Shown here piece by piece: positions 1-14,748 of a stretch of 64,000 bases of DNA. Source of the DNA: Acidimicrobiia bacterium. GTDB taxonomy: Bacteria; Actinomycetota; Acidimicrobiia; Spongiisociales; Spongiisociaceae. Both the position numbers and the translations under genes were made by a program. Under the pieces are notes generated by a model, which was not told where the DNA came from, did not search any database, and saw only the letters and a program-made list of their open reading frames with translations. Location of the stretch: NCBI GenBank assembly GCA_009841075.1, contig VXMP01000036.1, forward strand, positions 1-64,000, given 5' to 3'. Numbering within the stretch: the first letter of the stretch is position 1; every line of letters starts with the position of its first letter.

Positions 1-93
1 CGGGAAGGCGGACGCACCGTGGGTGCGGGCACAGTCACCCAAATCATCCAATAACCCAACAGAAAACCGATCGGAGCGAGGAGAGCGATTTAA

Positions 94-276
94 ATGGCCA
101 AGAAAAAGGGAAGCCGGATCAAGATCACCCTTGAATGCACCGAGGCCCGGGCCGAAGGCAGGCCCCCCTCCCGCTACATAACCACCAAGAACCGGACCAA
201 CACCACCGGTCGTCTTGAACTACGAAAGTACAACCCCTTCCTGCGTCGGCATACCCTGCACCGAGAAACCCGCTAA
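94..276 (+). CDS. rpmG: 50S ribosomal protein L33
   Basis: 60 aa [18 protein letters not shown]...[31 protein letters not shown], typical L33; conserved position upstream of the had/secE/nusG block. Confidence 0.95.
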   Translation: MAKKKGSRIKITLECTEARAEGRPPSRYITTKNRTNTTGRLELRKYNPFLRRHTLHRETR

Positions 277-288
277 ACCCCGCCGAGG

Positions 289-1170
289 GTGGTGGAAACA
301 CTAGAAGAGCTGGTCGGTCGTTCCTACGGGCCGATCCGGTTTCGGGTTGAAGAAACCCGGGTAAAGGCCTTTGTAGCCGCCACCGGCGATGATCCGGAGC
401 GCTGGCAGAGCCACGCACCTCCTTCCTTCGCCGCCGCCGCCCTGTTCAAAGCGGCACCGGCGTTTCTCTTCGACCCTCAGGTGCTACCCCATGCCCGCTT
501 TCTCCTCCACGGCGAACAAGCCTTCTCCTGGCATAGGCCCTGGTCTATAGGCGACTCCCTGACTATTTCGGCGCGGGTCGAAAAGTTGCGGAGCCGGGCC
601 GGGACCTCTTTCGTTACCTTCGGGGCCGAGGTATGCGATGCCGAACAGCAACCGGTGTTGTCGTCACGGTCGTTGTTTCTCATGTATGCCGAGGCACCTC
701 CCGTGGACCCGGTCGAGGAGCGTTCCGAGCCGGAAGCCGAAGCCGGATCGGTCAAGACCCCACCCCGATCGCAGCCCCCACCGGCAGCAGGCGAGGCGCT
801 CCCGCCGCTGGAGAAGTCGGCTTCCCGGTTGGATCTGGTGCGATACGCCGCCGCCAGTGAGGACTTCAACCCCATCCACTGGGACCATCGGAGGGGGGTG
901 GATTCCGGGGTGGGAGGGGTGATCTGCCACGGCCTCCTGATGGCGGCCTGGGCCACCCAACCGGCCGCTGCCCTGGTCAACCGGCCCGACCCCCTGGATA
1001 AGGCCCGGTTCCGTTTCCGCCTGCCCCTATATCCCGACCGGATCGCCCGGGTGGAAACGGTGGGGAAAGGACAAGATCAGGGAAAAATCAGCCTGGTATC
1101 CACCGTTTTATCTGACGCAGGCGAACACGTCCGGGCTAGCATTCAAGCCAAGAGCAGGGAAAGGGGCTGA
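289..1170 (+). CDS. MaoC/hot-dog fold dehydratase, apparently fused HadA-HadB-like (two domains)
   Basis: N-terminal FAS1-type dehydratase-like domain plus C-terminal MaoC motif DFNPIHWDHRRGVDSGVGGVICHGLLMAAW; GTG start; located between rpmG and secE as hadABC is in other Actinobacteria. Confidence 0.8.
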   Translation: MVETLEELVGRSYGPIRFRVEETRVKAFVAATGDDPERWQSHAPPSFAAAALFKAAPAFLFDPQVLPHARFLLHGEQAFSWHRPWSIGDSLTISARVEKLRSRAGTSFVTFGAEVCDAEQQPVLSSRSLFLMYAEAPPVDPVEERSEPEAEAGSVKTPPRSQPPPAAGEALPPLEKSASRLDLVRYAAASEDFNPIHWDHRRGVDSGVGGVICHGLLMAAWATQPAAALVNRPDPLDKARFRFRLPLYPDRIARVETVGKGQDQGKISLVSTVLSDAGEHVRASIQAKSRERG

Positions 1171-1175
1171 GCCGA

Positions 1176-1739
1176 ATGCGGAGCCAACCCACCAACCCGG
1201 ACGAATCGGACCTGGTCGAACGTTCCCGACAAGGAGACCAGGCCGCCTTCGGGGAGCTGGTCCGCCTCCATCAGCACGGGGTTTATACCCTGGCGGTCCG
1301 GCTGGTGGGCGATCGAACCCTGGCGGCCGATGTGGCCCAAGAGGCCCTGATCCGGGCTTGGCGGGCCATAGGAAAGTTTCGGGGCGATGCCAAATTTTCT
1401 ACCTGGCTTTACCGGATCACCGCCAACGTGTCCTGGACGCTGAAGAAACGGGCTTCCCTACGGCACACCTATCAGCTTGAAACGATGATCAGCCAACCAA
1501 TGGCCGACGACCGGAGCGACCCGGAGGCAGCCGGAGAGATCACCGCCCTGCGCGCCAGGTTGACCACGGCCTTGGCCGAGTTGTCCAAGCCCCAAAGAAC
1601 GGTGGTGATCTTGAAAGATGTGTACGGCTGGTCGCATCAGGACATAGCCGATGCACTATCCATATCCGTGACCGCCTCCAAGGTCCGCCTCCATCGAGCC
1701 CACCTCCGCTTGCGGGAATTGCTGAAGGAGGAACGGTGA
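1176..1739 (+). CDS. ECF-type RNA polymerase sigma factor
   Basis: Sigma region 2 (AADVAQEALIRAWRAIGKFRGDAKFSTWLYRITANVSW) and region 4 (LAELSKPQRTVVILKDVYGWSHQDIADALSISVTASKVRLHRAHLRLRELL). Confidence 0.92.
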   Translation: MRSQPTNPDESDLVERSRQGDQAAFGELVRLHQHGVYTLAVRLVGDRTLAADVAQEALIRAWRAIGKFRGDAKFSTWLYRITANVSWTLKKRASLRHTYQLETMISQPMADDRSDPEAAGEITALRARLTTALAELSKPQRTVVILKDVYGWSHQDIADALSISVTASKVRLHRAHLRLRELLKEER

Positions 1740-2128
1740 GGAATCGGGTTTCTCGGTTTGCCGCCTGCGGCCTCACCCGTTTGGTACTTCACGGTGCCGA
1801 GTCGGGCGGTATCGAGCTGCCCGGGTGGTTGGAACGTCACCGAGCCGCCTGTCTTACCTGCCAGGTGGCCACGGTTCGAAAACGGAAGATGCTGGCCGAG
1901 TTGGCCGCCCTCCGCACCCAGGTGGAGCCCGCACCCTATGATCTGGCGGCGGTTCTCGACCATCCCCTTGAGGTAGAGGAAGACCTCCCCGAAAAGGGCC
2001 GCAAACCCACTCCGGCCCGGACTACCGCCGTGGCTTCCGCGTTATCGGTAGCCGCCATAGGGGTGATCGTTATGGCCAGGCGGCTCCGGTCTTCCACCGG
2101 GCGGGTGCGTCAGATGGCCGAGGAATAG
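1736..2128 (+). CDS. Putative zinc-finger anti-sigma factor / membrane-anchored protein
   Basis: Start overlaps the sigma stop; HxxxCxxC-like HRAACLTC; one predicted TM segment (TTAVASALSVAAIGVIVMA). Confidence 0.6.
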   Translation: MRNRVSRFAACGLTRLVLHGAESGGIELPGWLERHRAACLTCQVATVRKRKMLAELAALRTQVEPAPYDLAAVLDHPLEVEEDLPEKGRKPTPARTTAVASALSVAAIGVIVMARRLRSSTGRVRQMAEE

Positions 2129-2198
2129 CTTCACTCCCGATCGAGGGCTAGAATCTTCCCGGCAGGCGGGAAACCGGCCTCATATGGGCGCGGTCGTG

Positions 2199-2227
2199 TT
2201 TACACTTAAGAAGACCTTTCGTATACT
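2199..2227 (+). promoter_or_regulatory. Sigma70-like promoter for tRNA-Trp/secE
   Basis: TTTACA (2199-2204) - 17 bp - TATACT (2222-2227), 15 bp before the tRNA. Confidence 0.7.
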
Positions 2228-2242
2228 CCCTGCGGAAAATCA

Positions 2243-2321
<79 letters not shown>

Positions 2322-2358
2322 GCAAAGAAACGTATCCACAAAAGGGCAGCCGAAAAAC

Positions 2359-2670
2359 ATGAATCGCGAGATGCGCCGCCTGGCCGATCGGGAAGAACGG
2401 CGTAACAAACAACCTGGCAGAGAAAAACGCCGTCCTGGCAGCGGATCGGGCGAAGCCGACTCCTCAACAGGACGTTTTGGCCGACTGGTCCGGTTTCTGC
2501 GCGAAGTCCGGGTGGAGCTGACCCGGGTTAACTGGCCCGGCCGTCGTCAGATGGTGGCCTTTACCACCGTAACCGTGATAACCACCTCTGCCCTTACCGG
2601 GTATGTTTTCCTGGTGGACCTGGCCTTCAGCCGGACGATTTTGGCCGGGATCCGGGCGTTGACGGGTTAA
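2359..2670 (+). CDS. secE: Preprotein translocase subunit SecE
   Basis: MNREMRRLADREERR...GRLVRFLREVRVELTRVNWPGRRQMVAFTTVTVITTSALTGYVFLVDLAFSRTI; the longer ORF start at 2260 lies inside the tRNA so 2359 is preferred. Confidence 0.92.
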   Translation: MNREMRRLADREERRNKQPGREKRRPGSGSGEADSSTGRFGRLVRFLREVRVELTRVNWPGRRQMVAFTTVTVITTSALTGYVFLVDLAFSRTILAGIRALTG

Positions 2671-2674
2671 GAAG

Positions 2675-3523
2675 ATGACCGAACCGACCACCACCGATCA
2701 GGATCAGGCACCCTCAGAGGAGGCGACCGAGAGCGATACCATGCTCAGCACCTTGGGCGCGGCCTTTCGAAGCGCCGGCTTCCGAAGCGACGGTTCCCGA
2801 GACGAAACCGAACCTCCCGCCGAGCCCTCGCCATCGCCCGAAGATCCCTTCACCACCGCTACCGAACCGGCCGCCTCTTCGGCTCTGGAGACGGCAGAGG
2901 AATCTTCGGATAATTTGCCCGCGGTCGAGGAAGATCTCCCCCTCGAGCCCGAGGAAGACCCGGTCAGCCCCTACGACAAACGGGGTTCCTGGTATGTGAT
3001 CCACTCCTATTCGGGGCACGAGAAGAAAGTCCGCGCCAACCTGGACACCCTCAAGGCCTCCCAACATCTGGAGGAGAGCATTTTCGAGGTGGTTATACCC
3101 ACCGAGAAGGTGGTCGAGATCAAGGGAGGGCGCAAGGTAGAGGTGGAGCGGCGGATGTTCCCCGGCTATATCCTGATCCGAATGTACGACGATGCCGACA
3201 CCTTCAACGTGGTGCGCAACGCCCCCGGGGTGACCTCGTTTGTCGGCAGCGGAATGGGAGGAGGGTTCCAACCTTCCCCTCTTTCCCGCCGGGAGGTGGA
3301 ACGCTTCCTGGGACTGAAGAAGGAGTCGGCCAAGAAGGCACCTCGATTCCGTCCGGCCTGGGATATCGGCGAAACGGTTCGGGTGACGAAAGGTGCCTTT
3401 GCCGATTTCAACGGGGTGGTGGAAAACATCAATATCGACCAGCAAAAGGTGACCGTCCTGGTCGAAATCTTCGGTCGTGACACCCCGATGGTACTGGGTT
3501 TCGAAGACATCCAGAAGCAATAG
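2675..3523 (+). CDS. nusG: Transcription termination/antitermination protein NusG
   Basis: WYVIHSYSGHEKKVRANL...FPGYILIRM...VRNAPGVTSFVG and KOW region GAFADFNGVVENINIDQQKVTVLVEIFGRDTPMVLGFEDIQK; about 105 aa acidic N-terminal extension. Confidence 0.95.
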   Translation: MTEPTTTDQDQAPSEEATESDTMLSTLGAAFRSAGFRSDGSRDETEPPAEPSPSPEDPFTTATEPAASSALETAEESSDNLPAVEEDLPLEPEEDPVSPYDKRGSWYVIHSYSGHEKKVRANLDTLKASQHLEESIFEVVIPTEKVVEIKGGRKVEVERRMFPGYILIRMYDDADTFNVVRNAPGVTSFVGSGMGGGFQPSPLSRREVERFLGLKKESAKKAPRFRPAWDIGETVRVTKGAFADFNGVVENINIDQQKVTVLVEIFGRDTPMVLGFEDIQKQ

Positions 3524-3550
3524 AAGTCGACTTAGAAGGACCAAGCTGAC

Positions 3551-3979
3551 ATGGGCAGAAAGAGGGTGGCGGCCATCCTGAAGGTTCAGATACCGGCCGG
3601 TGAGGCCAGTCCCGCTCCTCCCGTAGGGCCGGCTCTGGGCCAGTACGGGATCAACATCATGGAGTTTGTGAAGTCCTACAACGACGCCACGCGAGCCCAG
3701 GTCGGCACCATCATTCCGGCTGAAATCACCATCTATACCGACCGCTCCTTTACCTTCGTCACCAAATCGCCCCCAACCGCGGTACTGCTCCGTCAGGCCG
3801 CCCGGGTGGAGAAGGGTTCGCCGGAGCCGCATCGGGAGAAGGTCGCCACCTTATCCTCCGACCAGATAAAACGGATCGCGGAGACCAAACTTCCCGACCT
3901 CAACACCGATGACATCGAAGGGGCTATGAAGATCGTGGCGGGTACGGCGCGTTCGATGGGTATCCTCATCGCCGACTGA
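3551..3979 (+). CDS. rplK: 50S ribosomal protein L11
   Basis: [37 protein letters not shown]. Confidence 0.97.
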   Translation: MGRKRVAAILKVQIPAGEASPAPPVGPALGQYGINIMEFVKSYNDATRAQVGTIIPAEITIYTDRSFTFVTKSPPTAVLLRQAARVEKGSPEPHREKVATLSSDQIKRIAETKLPDLNTDDIEGAMKIVAGTARSMGILIAD

Positions 3980-4055
3980 ATCCGACCACTTCAAGAAAAC
4001 CCGTTGGGAGAGCCACCCGTAAAAGGCGGTTCGTTAAAACCACAAGGAGAAAAAC

Positions 4056-4748
4056 ATGGCCTATAGAAGCAGGCGCTACCACCGGCTGGCCGCCGGCTAC
4101 GACAAATACCATCTCTATCCGCCTACGGAGGCGGTCGGTATGGTCAAAGCCGCCGCTTCGGCCCGTTTCGACGAAACCATCGAGGCGGTGCTCAAGTTGG
4201 GGATCGACCCCCGTCGGGCCGATCAATTGGTGCGAGGCACGGTGGTCTTGCCGCACGGAACCGGCAAGGCCGTGCGGGTCGGGGTGTTTGCGGTAGGCGA
4301 TCTGGCCGCCGAAGCCGAAGCGGCCGGTGCCGAAGTGGTCGGGGGAGACGACCTGATCGAGTCGATCGCCTCGGGCGGGGACATTCCCTTTGACGTGGCG
4401 ATTGCTTCGCCCGATATGATGCCCAAGGTGGGCCGTCTCGGTAGGATTCTCGGCCCTCGTGGCCTGATGCCCAACCCCAAGGCGGGAACCATTACCCGAG
4501 ATGTGGCCCGAACGGTTAACGAGTTTTTGGCCGGCAAAATCGAATACCGCAACGACCGCTACGGAAACGTGGCGGCACCGATCGGCAAGGCCTCCTTCGA
4601 AGCGGAGCTGCTCCATGAGAATCTGGTGGCTCTGGTAACCGAGCTGCAACGGGTGAAGCCGCCCGCCTCCAAGGGAACCTACCTGCAGGGATTGTCGATC
4701 TCTTCGACCATGGGCCCGGGTATCAAAGTAGACGTGGCCAAGATCTAG
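4056..4748 (+). CDS. rplA: 50S ribosomal protein L1
   Basis: L1 signature [22 protein letters not shown] and operon position. Confidence 0.97.
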   Translation: MAYRSRRYHRLAAGYDKYHLYPPTEAVGMVKAAASARFDETIEAVLKLGIDPRRADQLVRGTVVLPHGTGKAVRVGVFAVGDLAAEAEAAGAEVVGGDDLIESIASGGDIPFDVAIASPDMMPKVGRLGRILGPRGLMPNPKAGTITRDVARTVNEFLAGKIEYRNDRYGNVAAPIGKASFEAELLHENLVALVTELQRVKPPASKGTYLQGLSISSTMGPGIKVDVAKI

Positions 4749-4769
4749 CCACCTTCCGGTCAGGGATTC

Positions 4770-5011
4770 TTGTCATAACCCGAGTGACCCGCTAAAGTCA
4801 CTTCGCCTTCCCGAGTTTCGTCGGGATAAAAGGGCCGTAGACAGCCGGTACCCGTCACGGGTTTAATAGGATGCCCGGGTTAATAGGATCCCCGCCATCC
4901 ACCTGCCGAGGTCGCTTGGGGTTTCCACCTCTGCACTCCTCCGCAGTTTCCCGCCCGGGTGTTCCGCTGCTTCTATGTAGGAAAACGGAGATCGCCGGCG
5001 GAAGGAGTTTT
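4770..5011 (+). promoter_or_regulatory. Putative ribosomal protein L10 leader (autoregulatory mRNA region)
   Basis: About 260 nt rplA-rplJ gap rich in short inverted repeats; GGGCCGTAGACAGCCGGT motif; established position of the L10 leader. Boundaries approximate. Confidence 0.6.
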
Positions 5012-5533
5012 ATGCCACGACCGGAAAAGGTACGGGCGATTGAGGACATCAAGGGGTATTTCTCTGCCTCTCCATCTGCCTTTCTGACCGAGTTTCGTGG
5101 GCTGCCGGTCGAGGCCCAGCAAGAGCTACGTCGTAACCTCAGAGAAGCAGGCACCAGGTACCGGGTTCTGAAGATGACCCTCACCAAGCGGGCGCTTCAT
5201 GACCTCGGCCACCACGACCTGGACGAATGGCTGACCGGCCCAATTGCCGTGGCCTTTGTCGAGCAGGATCCGGTTATCGCCGCCAAAGCCCTGGTGGACT
5301 TCAGCCAATCCCACGACGGTCTGGTCATCAAGGCAGGCATGCTGGGCGGAAGGGCGATCGGTGCCGATCAGATCAAGAAGCTGGCCACTCTGGACAGTCG
5401 TGAGGTACTTTTGTCCAAGCTGGCCGGGACCATGAAGGGGCCGCTTTCCCGGGGTGCACTGCTGATGGGCTCGTTTACCAGGAGCGCCGCCTCGATGTTC
5501 TCGCAGCTGGCCGACCGCAAAGAAGAGCAATAA
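5012..5533 (+). CDS. rplJ: 50S ribosomal protein L10
   Basis: MPRPEKVRAIEDIKGYFSASPSAFLTEFRGLPVEAQQELRRNLREAGTRYRVLKMTL; SD GAAGGAG upstream; in-frame with the longer ORF at 4871. Confidence 0.95.
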   Translation: MPRPEKVRAIEDIKGYFSASPSAFLTEFRGLPVEAQQELRRNLREAGTRYRVLKMTLTKRALHDLGHHDLDEWLTGPIAVAFVEQDPVIAAKALVDFSQSHDGLVIKAGMLGGRAIGADQIKKLATLDSREVLLSKLAGTMKGPLSRGALLMGSFTRSAASMFSQLADRKEEQ

Positions 5534-5570
5534 CACCTACGTCTTTATTTAGGAATCAAGGAGGAAAGAC

Positions 5571-5957
5571 ATGGCGAACACCAAAACCCAAGAACTACTG
5601 GAAGTGTTCGAAAAGATGACGGTTCTGGAACTCAAAGAGTTTCTTGATGCCTTCGAGGAGCACTTCGAGGTGACCGCCGCCGCTCCGATGGCGGTGGCCA
5701 TGGCCGCCGATGGCGGCGGTGCGGCCGAAGAGGCGGTCGAGGAACAGACCGAGTTCGACGTGGTCTTGACCGGCTCGGGCGACAAGAAGATCCAGGTCAT
5801 CAAGGAGGTACGCTCCCTGACCAGTCTCGGCCTTAAAGAGGCCAAGGCGGTGGTGGACGAGCTGCCCTCCACGGTCCTGGAAGCCGTTTCTCAGGAAGAA
5901 GCGAATGCCGCCAAGGAGAAGATCGAGGCCGTGGGAGGATCGGTCGAGATCAAGTAG
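5571..5957 (+). CDS. rplL: 50S ribosomal protein L7/L12
   Basis: [73 protein letters not shown]. Confidence 0.97.
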   Translation: MANTKTQELLEVFEKMTVLELKEFLDAFEEHFEVTAAAPMAVAMAADGGGAAEEAVEEQTEFDVVLTGSGDKKIQVIKEVRSLTSLGLKEAKAVVDELPSTVLEAVSQEEANAAKEKIEAVGGSVEIK

Positions 5958-5982
5958 CACCAAAAATATAGGCGGAAATTAC

Positions 5983-6011
5983 TTGACGGACCGCCCCGGA
6001 TCGGCTAACTT
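5983..6011 (+). promoter_or_regulatory. Sigma70-like promoter upstream of rpoB
   Basis: TTGACG (5983-5988) - 17 bp - TAACTT (6006-6011) in the 326 bp rplL-rpoB gap; a second extended -10 TGCTATACT lies at 6125-6133. Confidence 0.6.
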
Positions 6012-6283
6012 AGCCGGAAGTGGACGGCCTGGACCGTATATACCCGCATAAAAAAGACGACGGGAGTCGTTGAAAAAAAGACTAACTTGCCTGTGGCCGC
6101 GCGGCCGGAGGTAAGTTTGTCGCGTGCTATACTATTTGGCACACGGGACTTCCCCCCAAGGGTGGTCGGATCAGGCCCTTGTGTTCCGCTCTTCGTTTAC
6201 GTGTCGACCAATCTGGTGCAAATGCAATCGGCCAATCGGCGGGCCTGTCGCGCCCTGAGGCATTATTCAACTAGGAGGAAACT

Positions 6284-9200
6284 TTGGCTATAGCCAAGAC
6301 CGTTGATCGTTTGTCGTTCTCCAAGATCTCCGAGGTAAGCCCGCTTCCCGACCTGATAGCGGTCCAGCGCGAGTCTTTCAACTGGTTCCTGGAGGAAGGA
6401 CTGGCCGGCATCTTCAAGCAGATCTCCCCCATCGAGGATTTCGGAGGAAATCTGGCCCTTGACCTGAGCAACCATTATTTCGGTGACCCCTCCATGACGG
6501 TCGAGGAGGCCAAGGAGCGGGATACCAGCTATTCCAAACCCCTCTACCTGATTGCTCGGTTCATCAACAAAAACACCGGTGAGATCAAGGAGCAGCGGGT
6601 CTTCCTCGGCGATTTTCCCATGATGACCTCCAACGGCACCTTCATCATCAACGGAACCGAACGGGTGGTGGTAAGCCAGCTGGTACGTTCTCCAGGGGTC
6701 TATTTCGATCATGCGGTAGACAAGGCTTCCGACAAGGATATCTACGGTGCCAAGGTGATCCCCGGACAGGGGGCCTGGATGCAGTTCGACATAGACAAGC
6801 GCTTCACGGTCGGGGTTCGGGTGGATCGCAAGCGGCGTCAATACATCACCTCGTTCGTGCGGGCTTTGGATATCGCCTCCACCGACGAGGAAATACTGAG
6901 CCTATTCGACCACGCCGAGGTCATCGCCAACACCCTCGACAAGGACACCGTGCCCCCGGATGTGGAGGAAGCCAAGCTGGACTTCTACCGCAAGCAGCGT
7001 CCCGGTGAGCCCACCACCCTGGAGGGGGCCAAGGGTCTGATCGGCGCGCTCTTCCTCAACCCCAAGCGATACGACCTGACCAAGGTGGGTAGGTACAAGG
7101 TCAACCAGAAGTTCGAGAATTCGGACGATCACTCCTCGGAAAACGGTCTGTTCAACCAGAACGATTTCATCGACACCATCCGCTACCTGATCCACCTCCA
7201 GGAAGGCAAACCGACCATGGTCACCCGGGCGGGCAACGAGGTGGCGGTCAGAACCGACGACACCGACCACTTCGGCAATCGCCGGGTGAGAACCGTCGGG
7301 GAGCTGGTTCAGAACCAGATCCGAGTGGGCCTGAGCCGGATGGAGCGCCAGGTTAAGGAGCGGATGTCCACCCAGGATCCGGCGTCTATCACCCCCACCT
7401 CGCTCATCAATATCCGGCCGGTGGTCGGCTCCATCAAAGAGTTCTTCGGTTCCAGCCAGCTCAGCCAGTTTATGGACCAGCCCAATCCTCTGGCCGGCCT
7501 CACCCACCGGCGGCGTCTGTCGGCCTTGGGTCCGGGAGGCGTGTCGCGGGAACGGGCCGGATTCGAGGTGAGGGACGTCCACCCCTCCCACTACGGGCGT
7601 ATGTGCCCGATCGAAACCCCCGAAGGCCCCAACATCGGGTTGATCGGATCGCTGGCCAGCTACGCCCGGGTGAACCGTTTCGGCTTCATCGAAACCCCCT
7701 ATCGCGAGGTGGAAAACGGCCGGGTAACCGACGTCACCAGCTATCTCACCGCCTCCGAAGAGGAGCGCTACGTCATCGCCCAGGCCAACGCCGAGCTGAA
7801 CCAGGACGGCACCTTCGTTCGCGACCGGGTTTTAGTCCGCCGGGCGGGCGGGGAGATCGACCGGGTTCCACCCCAGGACATCGACTACATGGATATTTCG
7901 CCCAAGCAGATCGTTTCGGTAGCCACCTCTTTGATCCCTTTCCTTGAGCATGACGACGCCAACCGGGCGCTGATGGGATCCAACATGCAGCGCCAGGCGG
8001 TACCGCTGCTCCGCACCGAGGCACCCCTGGTGGGTACCGGCGTGGAGGCCCGGGCCGCCCAGGATTCGGGCGACCTGATCATGTCGGAGGTCACCGGCAA
8101 GGTGACGGCTATTGACGGCGATCAGATAGTTGTTACCGAGAACAAGACCAAAGAGGAACACCGTTACCTGCTTCGCAAGTTCGAGCGCTCCAATCAGGGC
8201 ACCTCGATCAACCAGAAACCGGTCGTGAGCCTCAACGAGCGGGTGGTTAAAGGGCAGGTCATCGCCGACGGTCCCTCCACCCAGGCCGGTGAGCTGGCCC
8301 TGGGCAAGAACCTCTTGGCCGCCTTCATGCCCTGGAAGGGACACAACTTCGAGGACGCCATCGTGCTCAGCGAACGGTTGGTCAAAGAGGATGTGCTCAC
8401 CTCTATCCATATCGAGGAGTACGAAATCGATGCCCGTGACACCAAGCTGGGCACCGAGGAGATCACCCGCGACATTCCGAACGTGGCGGAAGAGGCCCTG
8501 AAAGACCTCGACGACGAGGGCATCATCCGGGTGGGCGCCAACGTGGGACCAGGCGATTATCTGGTCGGAAAGGTCACCCCCAAGGGTGAAACCGAGATGA
8601 CCCCGGAGGAACGTCTTCTGCGGGCAATATTCGGCGAAAAGGCCCGAGAGGTGCGGGATTCTTCGCTCAAGGTTCCCCACGGCGAGGCGGGCAAGGTAAT
8701 CGACGTCAGGGTCTATAGGAGGTCGGACGGCTTTGACGACCTCCAGCCGGGAATAAACGAGCTGGTCCGGGTGTATGTTGCCGGACGGCGCAAGATATCG
8801 GAGGGCGACAAGCTGGCCGGACGGCACGGCAACAAGGGGGTGATCGCCAAGATCCTTCCCGAGGAGGATATGCCCTTCCTGGCGGACGGCACCCCGGTTG
8901 ACATCCTGCTTTCGCCGCTGGGTGTTCCCTCCCGCATGAACCTGGGTCAGGTGCTGGAAGCCCATCTGGGCTGGGCGGCCGCCCAGGGTTGGCAGCCTTT
9001 CGAGGGCGATTCCCCGGCTGCGGTGGGCAGGCCGCCGGGTTCGCTACTGGCCACGCCGGTATTCGACGGGGCACATCAGGAAGAGATCCGGGACATCCTC
9101 GCCAACAGCCTCCCCAACCGGGACGGAGATCGTCAGGTGGCCGATGACGGCAAGGCCACCCTCTATGACGGGCGATCCGGCCTTCCTTTCGACACCTCTG

Positions 9201-9651
9201 TCACGGTGGGCTACCTATACACCCTCAAGCTGGTCCACCTGGTCGACGATAAGCTCCATGCCCGCTCCACCGGACCCTATTCGATGATCACCCAGCAGCC
9301 TTTGGGAGGCAAGGCCCAGTTCGGAGGCCAGCGGTTCGGGGAGATGGAGGTGTGGGCGCTGGAAGCCTACGGGGCCGCCTACGCCCTTCAGGAGCTGCTC
9401 ACCATCAAATCGGACGATGTCCTAGGTCGGGTGAAGGTGTACGAGTCCATCGTGAAGGGTGACAACATTCCCGAACCCGGGATACCGGAGTCCTTCAAAG
9501 TACTTATCAAAGAGATGCAGAGTCTGTGTCTCAACGTGGAGCTGCTGTCGGCGGGCGAGGAGGTCCGGTTCCGGGATCTGGACGAGGATCTCTATCGCAC
9601 CACGGAGTCGCTCGGAATTGATCTATCGCGCCCAGAGCGCCGGGAAGAAGG

Positions 9652-9655
<4 letters not shown>
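6284..9655 (+). CDS. rpoB: DNA-directed RNA polymerase subunit beta
   Basis: 1123 aa; RpoB motifs ([59 protein letters not shown]); TTG start after AGGAGG. Confidence 0.98.
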
Positions 9656-13712
<4,057 letters not shown>

Positions 13713-13716
<4 letters not shown>

Positions 13717-14741
13717 TCGGGAGGTCGGATATCCTGGGCGTGGTCCATCGAGGCCACCAGCAGACCGGTTCCGGTGTCGATCACGACGATCCGGTCCAGT
13801 CCTTGTACCAACACCGTGCGATCGCCGGCTATTACATAGCTAGCCGTCACCGAACGTAGCTCGGCGGGTCCGGCCACCACGTTGGCCTGCCCGTCCGGGG
13901 CCTCCTTTTGCCACAGTGCCAACCATGACCCCAGGTCGGACCAGCCCGCATCCAGCGTAACCATGGCACCCCGGTCGGTCTTTTCCATGACCATCCGGTC
14001 GATCGAGCCGGACGGACAGGCGGAGAAGGCGGCTTCGTCCAGCTCTATCACCCGGCGGTCTCTTTCCTCCCCCGGAAGCGCCGCCCTAACCTGACGGAGC
14101 ATCTCGGGACGGGCGTTGCGGATCTCTTCGATCAGCAGGCCGGCTCGAAACAGGAACATCCCCGAGTTCCAGAAGCAGCCCCCCGAATCAAGGTAACGGT
14201 GGGCGGTTGTCTGGTCGGGTTTTTCGTGGAATGCCTCGATGCGGTAGACGTCCTGATAGGGGGAAATAGGCGCTCCCGGTTGGATGTAGCCGAAGCCGGT
14301 TTCGGGACGATCCGGTTTAACCCCGAAGGTCATCAGCAGGTCCGATGGGGCGGCTTCTGCGGCCCGGGTCACAGCTTCGGCGAACCGGCCGGGCCGATCG
14401 AATCCATGGTCGGCCGGCAGGACCAGCAGCAGGTCGTCTTCTGTGGACAAAAGGGCGGCGGCGAGCGCTGCCGGAGCGGTGCCGCGCCCGACCGGTTCCA
14501 GCAAGGCCCGATACCGGGTCACGCCTATCTCGTCCATATGCTCGGCGATCTGAGGATGATGATCCTGTCCGTATACCAGGATCGGCTCGGCGACCTCAGG
14601 AAGCTGAGCGGCCCGCAGGACGGTTTCCTGCAGCAGGGAACGCTCCCCATGAAGGCGGATCAAAGGCTTGGTCTGTTCGGCGTTCGACAGCGGCCACAGC
14701 CGGGTGCCCCGCCCTCCCGCCAGGATTACCGGTTTTATCAT
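13713..14741 (-). CDS. manC: Mannose-1-phosphate guanylyltransferase
   Basis: [45 protein letters not shown] motifs. Confidence 0.88.
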
Positions 14742-14748
14742 TTCGGGA

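Noticed and set aside
2714-3832. 372-aa minus-strand ORF antisense to nusG/rplK
   Set aside because: Shadow ORF opposite confident genes; no domain signatures
7832-8965. 377-aa minus-strand ORF antisense to rpoB
   Set aside because: Shadow ORF; composition consistent with codon-bias artefact
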